NCBI RefSeq assembly: GCF_963678635.1
Contig: NC_087067.1
Location: 3,419,072 to 3,483,071 of the forward strand
Source of the DNA: Symsagittifera roscoffensis
Taxonomy: Eukaryota > Xenacoelomorpha > Acoela > Convolutidae
Direction: 5' to 3'
Length of the DNA stretch: 64,000 nt
This document shows positions 1-10,973 of the stretch, piece after piece. How positions within the stretch are numbered: the first letter of the stretch is position 1; the number at the start of each line of letters is the position of its first letter. Made by a program: the position numbers and the translations under genes. The notes below the pieces were generated by a model that saw only the letters and a list, made by a program, of their open reading frames with translations, had not been told where the DNA came from and made no database searches.

Positions 1-1220
1 CGGGACTGTTCTTAGGAAATGTCGCAAAATTGATGAAATAAAGTTGCACTCAGGCAAGAAGTTCAATAGCAGTCTTGAGAACCACCGTTCTTTAATGAAA
101 GCGGAAAATTTCTCGAAGAAAGGTTTATATCAGTACGTCCTTCGAATGAAAGGAATCGCTTAAAATCCTTCCTTTAAATTGTTCTGCTAAAGGATAAAGG
201 AATCGCTTAGAATTGCTGACTTTAAACTGTTCTACTGCTTTCTGAGGCATCCCTCGGCAGATTTCGTTTGAAATCTTTAGGCTGCCCTCTCAAACCTATA
301 TCAATCTTAAATTAAACAATTTAAAAAAACTCATAAATTCCACACTCTCACTTGAAAGCTACTAGAACGAGTTTAAATTTCTTAAGTTGTAGCGCTGATT
401 TTCCAAGAATCATTACTGAAATAACTCTGAATTATACATTAATTAACAGTAAGACTTCAACCCGGGTATACAATTACAAAACTGCATAAAAATTTAGGCA
501 CTGTAGTTTTCTATAGTTACCATTTGAAAGAATGCGTGCGCCATTTGTTGATATTATGGAATTGAATAAGTAGCGGTTTTCCAAAAACTATCGCAGTTTT
601 TTTATTCATTTTTTCCTAGTAATTGTTTTTGTTTGTTATCAACCACAATTCTTATGGGTATTAACAACACTCAGGTCAGAACAAAAACTGAAAATGTGTA
701 CAAGCCTTATGGGTTTGTGTTTTTGTTCTGACTTTCGATACGAAAGTAACGGAATATTTGTGCTCGGGGTGGGTTTTTTTTTCTTCAGACAAATTTCGAC
801 TTTTTAACTAGCCATTTTTGACGAATTTTTTTTATATCATTCAACAAGTATTGTTGCCTTGAGCTCAAATTTGAAAAGATATTTCACCTGTGATTATTTT
901 TCGTAAAGTTATGGTGGTTTAAAAATTGCAATTTTGGCTAACTTGGGATAATTAAGGCTCGATATATTTCGCGCTATTAACGCGTAAGCGAGATTGAATC
1001 CGTCTAAGAAATCGTTCCAAATTGGTTGAAAAAAGCTTATTTGCCATAATTGATTTGTTACAAGGAGCGAAATCTATCCTTTTCGACTTTATATGGCGTG
1101 TGGGGGGTGATTTTCAATAAAAATTCAAATTTTAGAGAAAAAAATTTCATTTTGTTTTAATACATTTATTTTTTTAATGTTATTACTGCTCCATAAAACT
1201 TAAAAAGGCAGTCACAACAC
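1..1220 (+). repeat. Non-coding spacer of the gypsy array, left edge cut by window
   Basis: This stretch recurs almost base for base at 5962-7181, so it belongs to the 5961-bp tandem unit. I see no credible coding sequence. About 400-700 matches, on the opposite strand, a segment at 35.47-35.9 kb. About 700-1215 is one copy of a dispersed repeat also found near 33.65-34.14, 38.2-38.44 and 50.56-51.12 kb. It therefore looks like a pile of older repeats inserted in the 3' part of the gypsy element, between the end of the integrase region and the Pol tail. Confidence 0.8.
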
Positions 1221-1517
1221 TTGCTTCTAGAAACGCACTCTTGGTACCCTTCCCTATCTCTCCCCGCTCAGCCAGTAGTGGACGATTCGGAGGTTGTAAG
1301 GACCTCATCACGTAGCAAGAAGGCTACGCAATTGTTTGATGATCCTCTACGGCACTCAGTCAAATTAGTGGAAGAAGACAACATGTTAGAGGAGGTTCAC
1401 GATTTACTCGCAGGAAATGCCTTACCGCCCTCTCTTTTGCCCAGAAAACTGCTCATTCGCGATCGACCTCAACTGGCCTCTTCTTCATTGGTCAACAAAA
1501 CTCAAGATGGCAATTGA
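1221..1517 (+). pseudogene. C-terminal tail of gypsy-type Pol (fragment)
   Basis: This 98-codon open stretch is not an independent gene. Its middle (a DDSE stretch, an SSR-KK basic patch, then DPLRHSVK) resembles the end of the reverse-strand gypsy relic near 52.64-52.80 kb, where DDSS, RRSSR and DPVKHSIK can be read on the minus strand. It is therefore the last piece of the polyprotein, followed by the 3' LTR at 1697. A 2.1-kb repeat-filled spacer separates it from the preceding integrase part. No start signal is recognisable; the ATG-like start is arbitrary. Function unknown. Confidence 0.6.
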
Positions 1518-1696
1518 CTAATGCTAACATATCATACTATACAAAACTTTTAAAAACTTTTTATGCTCTATATTCTTTACCACCTTGCATTTGTGAGGGA
1601 TAGAGGTGCTATCTATCTAACGCTCATCCAGGTGCAGTTTATTCCTTATTAAAAATTTTTGAATCAATCTTCAAAATTTTTCCCTTCCGCGGGGAA

Positions 1697-2004
1697 TGTC
1701 ATGAGGCGACCTTCGGTACCTCGCTTATAACTTGTCTTTTCAAAGTTATGTTACGGTTTCATTATCAGTTCTATTCAGGGTCACTGATTTGGCCTATACT
1801 GAGTGCCACGCTATGCGTGGTCACTCTGTTGTTTTGCTACATCGTTTGTTAGGTGTTTATTTATTCCGTTCTATCACTCTATATTCTCTTGGTCAAAGAT
1901 TGACTAACAAATTTTAAATTGGAGCTAAGTATCTAACAACTAATCTATCAATTCAATTTCAAGAAACAACCAAGTTTTGACGTACTTATTCTCGGCAAAT
2001 GTCA
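1697..2004 (+). repeat. LTR of gypsy array, copy 1
   Basis: The segment starts TGTCATGAGG and ends AATGTCA, with the usual TG...CA termini. A G-rich tract (CCGCGGGGAA, 1687-1696) sits just before it, as a polypurine tract should. A primer-binding-like sequence follows directly. The same 308 bp recurs at 7658-7965. The related reverse-strand element also has an LTR starting TGTCAT and a very similar primer site, which supports these boundaries. The LTR is shared by adjacent units of the array. Confidence 0.75.
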
Positions 2005-2336
2005 TGGAGCAGCCAGCAGTTCCTGTGAATGAAGACAGGACTGACTTGTTGGGTATTCCTCCCTTTTGGGCGAAACCTTCCATCAATCTGCCGTTCCTAT
2101 GGGAATCTTGGATAGGTCAATTCTTCATCGCAGTGGGTATGAAGGACAATATCAATCCTCAGGATCTTTTAGTGGAACCCGCGGAGGTTATCGATGATCC
2201 TCCTCCGAAACCAGAGGCAGTGGGTCACCCAGAAGACGCTGGAGAGGCGAATGCTCGGGTCCTCCGCGCCAAGTTAAAGGACGTAATGTTCCGATTCATA
2301 TACAGGACAGACGTGCTAACAAGATCAAGCAGTTAG
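2004..2336 (+). pseudogene. Gypsy gag N-terminal fragment, unit 1
   Basis: From ATG 2004 the frame carries LLGIPPFWAKP, then a W-rich helix and an NINPQDLL-EP motif. The matching LGIP-VFWA and NVNPEVML-EP motifs occur in the gag of the reverse-strand element at 57895-58221. Homology stops near position 2284, where the sequence jumps straight into RT in another frame. Capsid, zinc knuckles, aspartic protease and the RT start (about 1.5 kb in the relative) are missing. This is an internally deleted, non-functional gag remnant. Confidence 0.75.
2005..2019 (+). other. Primer-binding-site-like sequence, unit 1
   Basis: TGGAGCAGCCAGCAG directly follows the LTR. It differs by one base from the TGGCGCAGCCAGCAG beside the 5' LTR at 58262. 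PBSs begin with TGG because tRNAs end in CCA; the TGGCGCAG form resembles tRNA-Ser-primed gypsy elements. The gag ATG (2004) overlaps the LTR/PBS boundary. Confidence 0.6.
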
Positions 2337-3037
2337 TGAAACAAGGTCACATCGAAAAACTGGATAAATGTACGACCGATTTCTTCATAGCGCCCATCGT
2401 GTTGACAGCCAAGAAGGATGGCTCAATTAAACTTGCCCTAAATGCTAAGCCAATGAAAGCGCAGATCTGGAAAAACAAGTACCGAATGCCAAACATTCGC
2501 GAGTTTATCAATTCAGCGGCTCAGATCATCATTAAAGACGGACCTGGAAAGGTTTGGTTTACTTCATTAGATTTGGAGTATGCTTTCAGTCAGTTGCCAC
2601 TAACGTCTGTTACTAGTAGTCATTGTAATTTCAATATCTTGTTCTTGTGTGGGGATGCTACGGGAACGTATAGATTCAAGACTGGGTTCTACGGCTTAAC
2701 AGATATGCCGACTGAGTTCCAGAAGGCAATGGACTGTACTTTGCAAGAAATAGAGGGTGCAATTTGTTATTTGGATGATATCTTAATCGTCACGAAGGGA
2801 AATATTCAAGAACATAACGAACTGGTAAAGAAGGTGATGCAAAGAATCGATGCAGAAGGCTGGGCACTGAAGCTTAGTAAGGGTGAATTTTTGGTTAATC
2901 AATTAACTTGGTTAGGATATGATACTAATGAGGACGGTTATTCTCCAAAATTTTCAAAGATTGGTGCGATTCAATCACTCAAGCCCCCAAGAACTTTAAA
3001 ACAGCTCCGTTCATTCATGGGAGCGTTAAGTCGCTGA
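2288..3037 (+). pseudogene. Gypsy reverse transcriptase, unit 1 (truncated at TGA)
   Basis: This is a Ty3/gypsy RT. It begins at VPIHIQDRR just after the deletion junction and continues through KLDKC-TDFFIAPIVL (fingers). It then shows FTSLDLEYAFSQLPL (the LDL-AF catalytic Asp block), FYGLTDMPTEFQ and the active-site YLDD at about 2768-2779. The connection reads KPPRTLKQLRSFMGAL. Translation stops at TGA 3035-3037, probably a CGA-to-TGA change since coding similarity resumes in the same frame. The core residues are intact, so the lesion is the stop plus the loss of gag and protease upstream. Confidence 0.88.
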
Positions 3038-3717
3038 CAACGACTTATACCCGATTTACATACTCATACAGTTCATTTTCGGCAATCTTTAAAGGCTTGT
3101 AACAAACAGTCGTTTCTGTGGGGAGAGGAACAGGATAGTGCCTTCAAAAGTATAATCAATTTGGTGGCTAAAGTTCCTAGTTTATTTCATTATGATTCTT
3201 CGAAAAAGTCTCGGGTAAAATGTGACGCTAGCCTAACTGGCTAGGAGCTTGTCTCGAGCAGGAAATTGAACCGGGAATTTGGGCCCCAACTGCGTTTGCC
3301 TCGCGTTTTCTCAATAATGCAGAAATGAAATACAGTACGAACGAATTAGAATTGTTAGCGATCGTCTGGGCTTGTGAATACTTTCGTACGTATTTGTTAG
3401 GTAACCGTTTTCAAGAATTGACGGATCATAAAGCCTTTATTTCGGCATTGAGTGAGAATTACAGTAATAAGTCATACCAATCCCGTCTTTCTCGTTGGGC
3501 TGATTGTTTGTTACCTTTTGATTTCGAGTTTATTCACGTCCCTGGGGTTACTCTGGGTATTGTGGATTATCTATCCCGCTACCCTACATTTTCGGCTCCC
3601 ACTCCTTCAATTTACGACGAACTTTTGGTCGTTAAGTCCATTGAGGCTTTTAATTTGGCCTTAACATTAATAAACTTGGCACTTACATTGCTCAATTCTT
3701 GCCCAAGACAGCGGTAG
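3038..3717 (+). pseudogene. Gypsy RT connection and RNase H, unit 1
   Basis: Directly after the TGA the frame continues with an RT connection segment (SFLWGEEQDSAF) and the RNase H start (RVKCDASLTG). A TAG at 3242-3244 and a shift near 3238 follow. From there the third frame runs through KYSTNELELLAIVWACEYF (the conserved NE-ELLA block), LTDHKAF, and HVPG...VDYLSRYP. This order is typical of gypsy RNase H. It has at least one in-frame stop and one frameshift, so it is dead. Identical lesions occur in unit 2. Confidence 0.85.
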
Positions 3718-3729
3718 TCAAAAAATTGT

Positions 3730-4632
3730 GTGATCATTGACAACAAGTTAGCAACTCCCGAAGCTTTGAGGCAAGCTGTCCTCGCGCGCCTTCACCGCTC
3801 CAACCCAGGACAAGAGGCCATGATGTCAGCTTCCGAATACATTTGGTGGCCGTTCCTAAACCGACAGATTCTCGAAACCTGTGAGAAGTGCCGTGAATTC
3901 ACGTTGTATGGTAAGAACCTTAAGCCTGTTAAGACTTTTCATACTGCGCAAACAGTACCTAATTGGTCGGGGCCAAATCAGGAGTTACAATTAGATTTTG
4001 CCGGTCCTATATTAGATGATAAGGGTTCGAAGATATTCCTCTTGGTAGCTATAGACCGTTTCTCTAAATTTCCTTCTGTTCTTATTACCAAAACCACTGG
4101 GGCTAAGAATGTTACCAAATTTCTCGAGTCTTACATACGTACTCATGGTTTACCTCAATCTATCAGGACTGATCATGGCTCTGGATTTAAGAATGATTTA
4201 GTTCAACAAGTTTGTTCTAGTAGGAGTATTAAACATATTCTTTCACTTGTTGGCGACCACAGAGGCTCTGGTTTAGTTGAACGTATGATACAGACTATAA
4301 AGCGAAAACTGGGTACGGCGAAACTTGATCCTAATTTTGGTAATTTTAAAGAGACGATTCAGCAGATAATTGAAGAGATTCGCAAGAGTAATCATTCTAT
4401 TCTTAATAAATCGCCTTTCGATTTACATTTTGGGCGTAAGCCAAACACTGAATGTCTCAGGCTTTTTGTAACGTTGCTAATTCTGATACTTCAGCACAAA
4501 GACTTGAGCGAAATCTTCTTACGCCGGACCAAATTGCTAGCCAGGATTACAGTAGGAATCGCGCAAAGGTGGTGCCTAGAGGATGCGCCAGCCCTCCGAT
4601 TGCTCCACGATTCAAGCCAATGTTCTCCCTAG
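3730..4632 (+). pseudogene. Gypsy integrase, unit 1
   Basis: The frame begins with the HHCC zinc-binding region: ARLHRSNPGQEAM, then CEKCREF. The second His of the usual H-x3-H is Asn here (the relative at 54.6 kb has IHRGHPGQ), so zinc binding is probably impaired. The catalytic core keeps its acidic triad: LQLDFAGP (first Asp), IRTDHGSGF (second Asp) and SGLVERMIQT (Glu). After about 4460 the frame stops matching and a different frame (4452-5012) continues the polyprotein. Confidence 0.88.
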
Positions 4633-5012
4633 AGGGTAATGTGGCCGAGAGTGAGCCTTACAAGGCTTTAATTGAACTTGCTCAGGTGGCCAATAACTGG
4701 ACACAATTTAAGAAAAATCTGCCACCGGATGAAGGAAAGCGAGTCCTCAAGAAGTTGTCGAGTCGTCATTCAGATCTGGCCCATTCTTTGAAGACGGGCC
4801 TTTCCCGTAAAACACTCTGTTTTTCGGAGAGTCGATCTGATCCTACGCCCCCAGGAACTCAGGCTAATTCCCGTCGCTTACCAACTTTACAACCCCGTCG
4901 CCCGACCAAAACAAGTAAATTGGAAAAACTTCTCTTATCCTATCCTAGTCGAGTTAGAGTCTTTAGGAAAATTATAGATCGTCAGTCCGGCAAACCTGAT
5001 ACGACGGTGTGA
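4452..5012 (+). pseudogene. Gypsy Pol region downstream of integrase core, unit 1
   Basis: This frame overlaps the end of the integrase frame and most likely continues it after a frameshift near 4460. It is basic and proline/arginine rich, with a polar Leu/Lys segment (LAHSLKTGLSRKT) and no catalytic motif that I recognise. It ends at TGA 5010-5012. It probably represents the integrase C-terminal domain and tail. Beyond it lies the repeat-filled spacer, then the final Pol tail. Confidence 0.6.
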
Positions 5013-7181
5013 ACTCTACTGGTGAGACGTCTGGACCAATCAATAAGTGTCTGAAGGCAGATGAGGCGGAAGACAATTGAGAAGCACTGGTCTCTGTACA
5101 TACTAGTGACAAGGGTCAATGACCGTTCTTGACAACAAAGATGAAGAGGATGGGATTTTTCTGCGAAAATTGGTTGAAACGAAAGAAGTCTAAATGGCGG
5201 CGAGTATATTTATATTTAAAACTAAGAAAAAACAGACAGGCCTTCTCTGGTGAAATCACATCGGAAAGTTCTGAAAACACTGGCTGACATCCTAAACACA
5301 GTTGAATACCTGAAAATTTGTTGGAAGAAGGAGTATCTCGAGAACAAGTTGAACTTGTGCATTAACCTCGTGCATTAACAAGTTGAACTTGTGCATTAAC
5401 CTGCTCTTGGATCACCCAGGATACTGTGAAAAACCAACAAAATTGTCTCCAACAACTAGTCAAAGACATAGCTGAACGACAACGAGGCGGAGGCAATCAG
5501 CAGTAATCCGAGATGAACATAATAAAGCTTAAGAACCAATAGCTAGAACTTGACAAAAAATTGTCTTATGTTTTTTTTTTAAAAGCAACAGATGAAAATT
5601 CCCTCATTGGCGAAATCCTCCATGAAAAACACGTTCATCATATTAAAGTTAAGTGTCAGAGGCCTCTTTTTTAGTACCTGGCGTGCGTGACCCTAGAAGA
5701 TCTGATGTCAAACAGTAAAGGGAGGCTGGACGGGCAAAAAACTATTGCCGACGAATTAAAAAGCCCGAGATAAAGCTGAGTTAGGCCTAACTAAAAATCG
5801 GAACGCAAAATTTTTGGTGTGTGTGACCCTGTCAGTCAATGGAGTCACGGTGATAATGATTTGTCATTAACCATAGGGAAAATTAAGACAATGAAAAACA
5901 AGAGTTGCGAGCATCGTGCTGGATGTATAACAAAACTTGGGAATTGAGAAGGAGCATCAGTCGGGACTGTTCTTAGGAAATGTCGCAAAATTGATGAAAT
6001 AAAGTTGCACTCAGGCAAGAAGTTCAATAGCAGTCTTGAGAACCACCGTTCTTTAATGAAAGCGGAAAATTTCTCGAAGAAAGGTTTATATCAGTACGTC
6101 CTTCGAATGAAAGGAATCGCTTAAAATCCTTCCTTTAAATTGTTCTGCTAAAGGATAAAGGAATCGCTTAGAATTGCTGACTTTAAACTGTTCTACTGCT
6201 TTCTGAGGCATCCCTCGGCAGATTTCTTTTGAAATCTTTAGGCTGCCCTCTCAAACCTATATCAATCTTAAATTAAACAATTTAAAAAAACTCATAAATT
6301 CCACACTCTCACTTGAAAGCTACTAGAACGAGTTTAAATTTCTTAAGTTGTAGCGCTGATTTTCCAAGAATCATTACTGAAATAACTCTGAATTATACAT
6401 TAATTAACAGTAAGACTTCAACCCGGGTATACAATTACAAAACTGCATAAAAATTTAGGCACTGTAGTTTTCTATAGTTACCATTTGAAAGAATGCGTGC
6501 GCCATTTGTTGATATTATGGAATTGAATAAGTAGCGGTTTTCCAAAAACTATCGCAGTTTTTTTATTCATTTTTTCCTAGTAATTGTTTTTGTTTGTTAT
6601 CAACCACAATTCTTATGGGTATTAACAACACTCAGGTCAGAACAAAAACTGAAAATGTGTACAAGCCTTATGGGTTTGTGTTTTTGTTCTGACTTTCGAT
6701 ACGAAAGTAACGGAATATTTGTGCTCGGGGTGGGTTTTTTTTTCTTCAGACAAATTTCGACTTTTTAACTAGCCATTTTTGACGAATTTTTTTTATATCA
6801 TTCAACAAGTATTGTTGCCTTGAGCTCAAATTTGAAAAGATATTTCACCTGTGATTATTTTTCGTAAAGTTATGGTGGTTTAAAAATTGCAATTTTGGCT
6901 AACTTGGGATAATTAAGGCTCGATATATTTCGCGCTATTAACGCGTAAGCGAGATTGAATCCGTCTAAGAAATCGTTCCAAATTGGTTGAAAAAAGCTTA
7001 TTTGCCATAATTGATTTGTTACAAGGAGCGAAATCTATCCTTTTCGACTTTATATGGCGTGTGGGGGGTGATTTTCAATAAAAATTCAAATTTTAGAGAA
7101 AAAAATTTCATTTTGTTTTAATACATTTATTTTTTTAATGTTATTACTGCTCCATAAAACTTAAAAAGGCAGTCACAACAC
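5013..7181 (+). repeat. Repeat-filled spacer between units 1 and 2
   Basis: No gene is supported here. From 5962 on, the sequence repeats positions 1-1220. About 5302-5400 holds a short tandem duplication of an AACAAGTTGAACTTGTGCATTAA-type segment. About 6360-6660 and 6680-7180 are the two dispersed repeats described for 1-1220. The same spacer follows unit 2, so the insertions predate the duplication. Confidence 0.75.
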
Positions 7182-7478
7182 TTGCTTCTAGAAACGCACT
7201 CTTGGTACCCTTCCCTATCTCTCCCCGCTCAGCCAGTAGTGGACGATTCGGAGGTTGTAAGGACCTCATCACGTAGCAAGAAGGCTACGCAATTCTTTGA
7301 TGATCCTCTACGGCACTCAGTCAAATTAGTGGAAGAAGACAACATGTTAGAGGAGGTTCACGATTTACTCGCAGGAAATGCCTTACCGCCCTCTCTTTTG
7401 CCCAGAAAACTGCTCATTCGCGATCGACCTCAACTGGCCTCTTCTTCATTGGTCAACAAAACTCAAGATGGCAATTGA
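7182..7478 (+). pseudogene. C-terminal tail of gypsy-type Pol, unit 1/2 boundary
   Basis: This is the second copy of the 1221-1517 fragment, with one visible residue change (Leu to Phe in the KKATQ-FDD stretch). It lies just upstream of the LTR at 7658, as expected for the end of the coding region of the preceding unit. Confidence 0.6.
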
Positions 7479-7657
7479 CTAATGCTAACATATCAAACTA
7501 TACAAAACTTTTAAAAACTTTTTATGCTCTATATTCTTTACCACCTTGCATTTGTGAGGGATAGAGGTGCTATCTATCTAACGCTCATCCAAGTGCAGTT
7601 TATTCCTTATTAAAAATTTTTGAATCAATCTTCAAAATTTTTCCCTTCCGCGGGGAA

Positions 7658-7965
7658 TGTCATGAGGCGACCTTCGGTACCTCGCTTATAACTTGTCTTT
7701 TCAAAGTTATGTTACGGTTTCATTATCAGTTCTATTCAGGGTCACTGATTTGGCCTATACTGAGTGCCACGCTATGCGTGGTCACTCTGTTGTTTTGCTA
7801 CATCGTTTGTTAGGTGTTTATTTATTCCGTTCTATCACTCTATATTCTCTTGGTCAAAGATTGACTAACAAATTTTAAATTGGAGCTAAGTATCTAACAA
7901 CTAATCTATCAATTCAATTTCAAGAAACAACCAAGTTTTGACGTACTTATTCTCGGCAAATGTCA
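7658..7965 (+). repeat. LTR of gypsy array, copy 2 (shared by units 1 and 2)
   Basis: By eye it is essentially identical to 1697-2004. It begins TGTCATGAGG after the same G-rich tract and ends TGTCA before a TGGAGCAGCC primer-like site at 7966. It serves as 3' LTR of one unit and 5' LTR of the next, a hallmark of arrays formed by unequal LTR-LTR recombination. Confidence 0.75.
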
Positions 7966-8297
7966 TGGAGCAGCCAGCAGTTCCTGTGAATGAAGACAGG
8001 ACTGACTTGTTGGGTATTCCTCCCTTTTGGGCGAAACCTTCCATCAATCTGCCGTTCCTATGGGAATCTTGGATAGGTCAATTCTTCATCGCAGTGGGTA
8101 TGAAGGACAATATCAATCCTCAGGATCTTTTAGTGGAACCCGCGGAGGTTATCGATGATCCTCCTCCGAAACCAGAGGCAGTGGGTCACCCAGAAGACGC
8201 TGGAGAGGCGAATGCTCGGGTCCTCCGCGCCAAGTTAAAGGACTTAATGTTCCGATTCATATACAGGACAGACGTGCTAACAAGATCAAGCAGTTAG
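7965..8297 (+). pseudogene. Gypsy gag N-terminal fragment, unit 2
   Basis: Copy of the 2004-2336 fragment with the same internal deletion junction and one visible residue difference (Val to Leu after KLKD). The shared junction shows the deletion occurred before the tandem duplication. Confidence 0.75.
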
Positions 8298-8998
8298 TGA
8301 AACAAGGTCACATCGAAAAACTGGATAAATGTACGACCGATTTCTTCATAGCGCCCATCGTGTTGACAGCCAAGAAGGATGGCTCAATTAAACTTGCCCT
8401 AAATGCTAAGCCAATGAAAGCGCAGATCTGGAAAAACAAGTACCGAATGCCAAACATTCGCGAGTTTATCGATTCAGCGGCTCAGATCATCATTAAAGAC
8501 GGACCTGGAAAGGTTTGGTTTACTTCATTAGATTTGGAGTATGCTTTCAGTCAGTTGCCACTAACGTCTGTTACTAGTAGTCATTGTAATTTCAATATCT
8601 TGTTCTTGTGTGGGGATGCTACGGGAACGTATAGATTCAAGACTGGGTTCTACGGCTTAACAGATATGCCGACTGAGTTCCAGAAGGCAATGGACTGTAC
8701 TTTGCAAGAAATAGAGGGTGCAATTTGTTATTTGGATGATATCTTAATCGTCACGAAGGGAAATATTCAAGAACATAACGAACTGGTAAAGAAGGTGATG
8801 CAAAGAATCGATGCAGAAGGCTGGGCACTGAAGCTTAGTAAGGGTGAATTTTTGGTTAATCAATTAACTTGGTTAGGATATGATACTAATGAGGACGGTT
8901 ATTCTCCAAAATTTTCAAAGATTGGTGCGATTCAATCACTCAAGCCCCCAAGAACTTTAAAACAGCTCCGTTCATTCATGGGAGCGTTAAGTCGCTGA
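8249..8998 (+). pseudogene. Gypsy reverse transcriptase, unit 2
   Basis: It is the same RT as in unit 1, with the YLDD active site and the same terminating TGA (8996-8998). One visible residue differs (Asn to Asp in REFI-SAA). Because the stop is shared, this copy was already inactive when the array formed. Confidence 0.88.
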
Positions 8999-9678
8999 CA
9001 ACGACTTATACCCGATTTACATACTCATACAGTTCATTTTCGGCAATCTTTAAAGGCTTGTAACAAACAGTCGTTTCTGTGGGGAGAGGAACAGGATAGT
9101 GCCTTCAAAAGTATAATCAATTTGGTGGCTAAAGTTCCTAGTTTATTTCATTATGATTCTTCGAAAAAGTCTCGGGTAAAATGTGACGCTAGCCTAACTG
9201 GCTAGGAGCTTGTCTCGAGCAGGAAATTGAACCGGGAATTTGGGCCCCAACTGCGTTTGCCTCGCGTTTTCTCAATAATGCAGAAATGAAATACAGTACG
9301 AACGAATTAGAATTGTTAGCGATCGTCTGGGCTTGTGAATACTTTCGTACGTATTTGTTAGGTAACCGTTTTCAAGAATTGACGGATCATAAAGCCTTTA
9401 TTTCGGCATTGAGTGAGAATTACAGTAATAAGTCATACCAATCCCGTCTTTCTCGTTGGGCTGATTGTTTGTTACCTTTTGATTTCGAGTTTATTCACGT
9501 CCCTGGGGTTACTCTGGGTATTGTGGATTATCTATCCCGCTACCCTACATTTTCGGCTCCCACTCCTTCAATTTACGACGAACTTTTGGTCGTTAAGTCC
9601 ATTGAGGCTTTTAATTTGGCCTTAACATTAATAAACTTGGCACTTACATTGCTCAATTCTTGCCCAAGACAGCGGTAG
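8999..9678 (+). pseudogene. Gypsy RT connection and RNase H, unit 2
   Basis: It is the duplicate of 3038-3717, with the same TAG and frameshift near 9200 and the same RNase H motifs (NELELLA, LTDHKAF, VDYLSRYP). No repair of any lesion is seen. Confidence 0.85.
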
Positions 9679-9690
9679 TCAAAAAATTGT

Positions 9691-10593
9691 GTGATCATTG
9701 ACAACAAGTTAGCAACTCCCGAAGCTTTGAGGCAAGCTGTCCTCGCGCGCCTTCACCGCTCCAACCCAGGACAAGAGGCCATGATGTCAGCTTCCGAATA
9801 CATTTGGTGGCCGTTCCTAAACCGACAGATTCTCGAAACCTGTGAGAAGTGCCGTGAATTCACGTTGTATGGTAAGAACCTTAAGCCTGTTAAGACTTTT
9901 CATACTGCGCAAACATTACCTAATTGGTCGGGGCCAAATCAGGAGTTACAATTAGATTTTGCCGGTCCTATATTAGATGATAAGGGTTCGAAGATATTCC
10001 TCTTGGTAGCTATAGACCGTTTCTCTAAATTTCCTTCTGTTCTTATTACCAAAACCACTGGGGCTAAGAATGTTACCAAATTTCTCGAGTCTTACATACG
10101 TACTCATGGTTTACCTCAATCTATCAGGACTGATCATGGCTCTGGATTTAAGAATGATTTAGTTCAACAAGTTTGTTCTAGTAGGAGTATTAAACATATT
10201 CTTTCACTTGTTGGCGACCACAGAGGCTCTGGTTTAGTTGAACGTATGATACAGACTATAAAGCGAAAACTGGGTACGGCGAAACTTGATCCTAATTTTG
10301 GTAATTTTAAAGAGACGATTCAGCAGATAATTGAAGAGATTCGCAAGAGTAATCATTCTATTCTTAATAAATCGCCTTTCGATTTACATTTTGGGCGTAA
10401 GCCAAACACTGAATGTCTCAGGCTTTTTGTAACGTTGCTAATTCTGATACTTCAGCACAAAGACTTGAGCGAAATCTTCTTACGCCGGACCAAATTGCTA
10501 GCCAGGATTACAGTAGGAATCGCGCAAAGGTGGTGCCTAGAGGATGCGCCAGCCCTCCGATTGCTCCACGATTCAAGCCAATGTTCTCCCTAG
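9691..10593 (+). pseudogene. Gypsy integrase, unit 2
   Basis: Duplicate of 3730-4632. It keeps the acidic triad (LQLDFAGP, RTDHGSGF, GLVERMIQ), has the same Asn in place of the second zinc-finger His, and has one visible residue change (Val to Leu in AQT-PNW). Confidence 0.88.
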
Positions 10594-10973
10594 AGGGTAA
10601 TGTGGCCGAGAGTGAGCCTTACAAGGCTTTAATTGAACTTGCTCAGGCGGCCAATAAGTGGACACAATTTAAGAAAAATCTGCCACCGGATGAAGGAAAG
10701 CGAGTCCTCAAGAAGTTGTCGAGTCGTCATTCAGATCTGGCCCATTCTTTGAAGACGGGCCTTTCCCGTAAAACACTCTGTTTTTCGGAGAGTCGATCTG
10801 ATCCTACGCCCCCAGGAACTCAGGCTAATTCCCGTCGCTTACCAACTTTACAACCCCGTCGCCCGACCAAAACAAGTAAATTGGAAAAACTTCTCTTATC
10901 CTATCCTAGTCGAGTTAGAGTCTTTAGGAAAATTATAGATCGTCAGTCCGGCAAACCTGATACGACGGTGTGA
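10413..10973 (+). pseudogene. Gypsy Pol region downstream of integrase core, unit 2
   Basis: Duplicate of 4452-5012, ending at the same TGA. Two residues differ (VANN versus AANK). Shared frameshift and stop again place inactivation before duplication. No catalytic motif is recognised. Confidence 0.6.
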
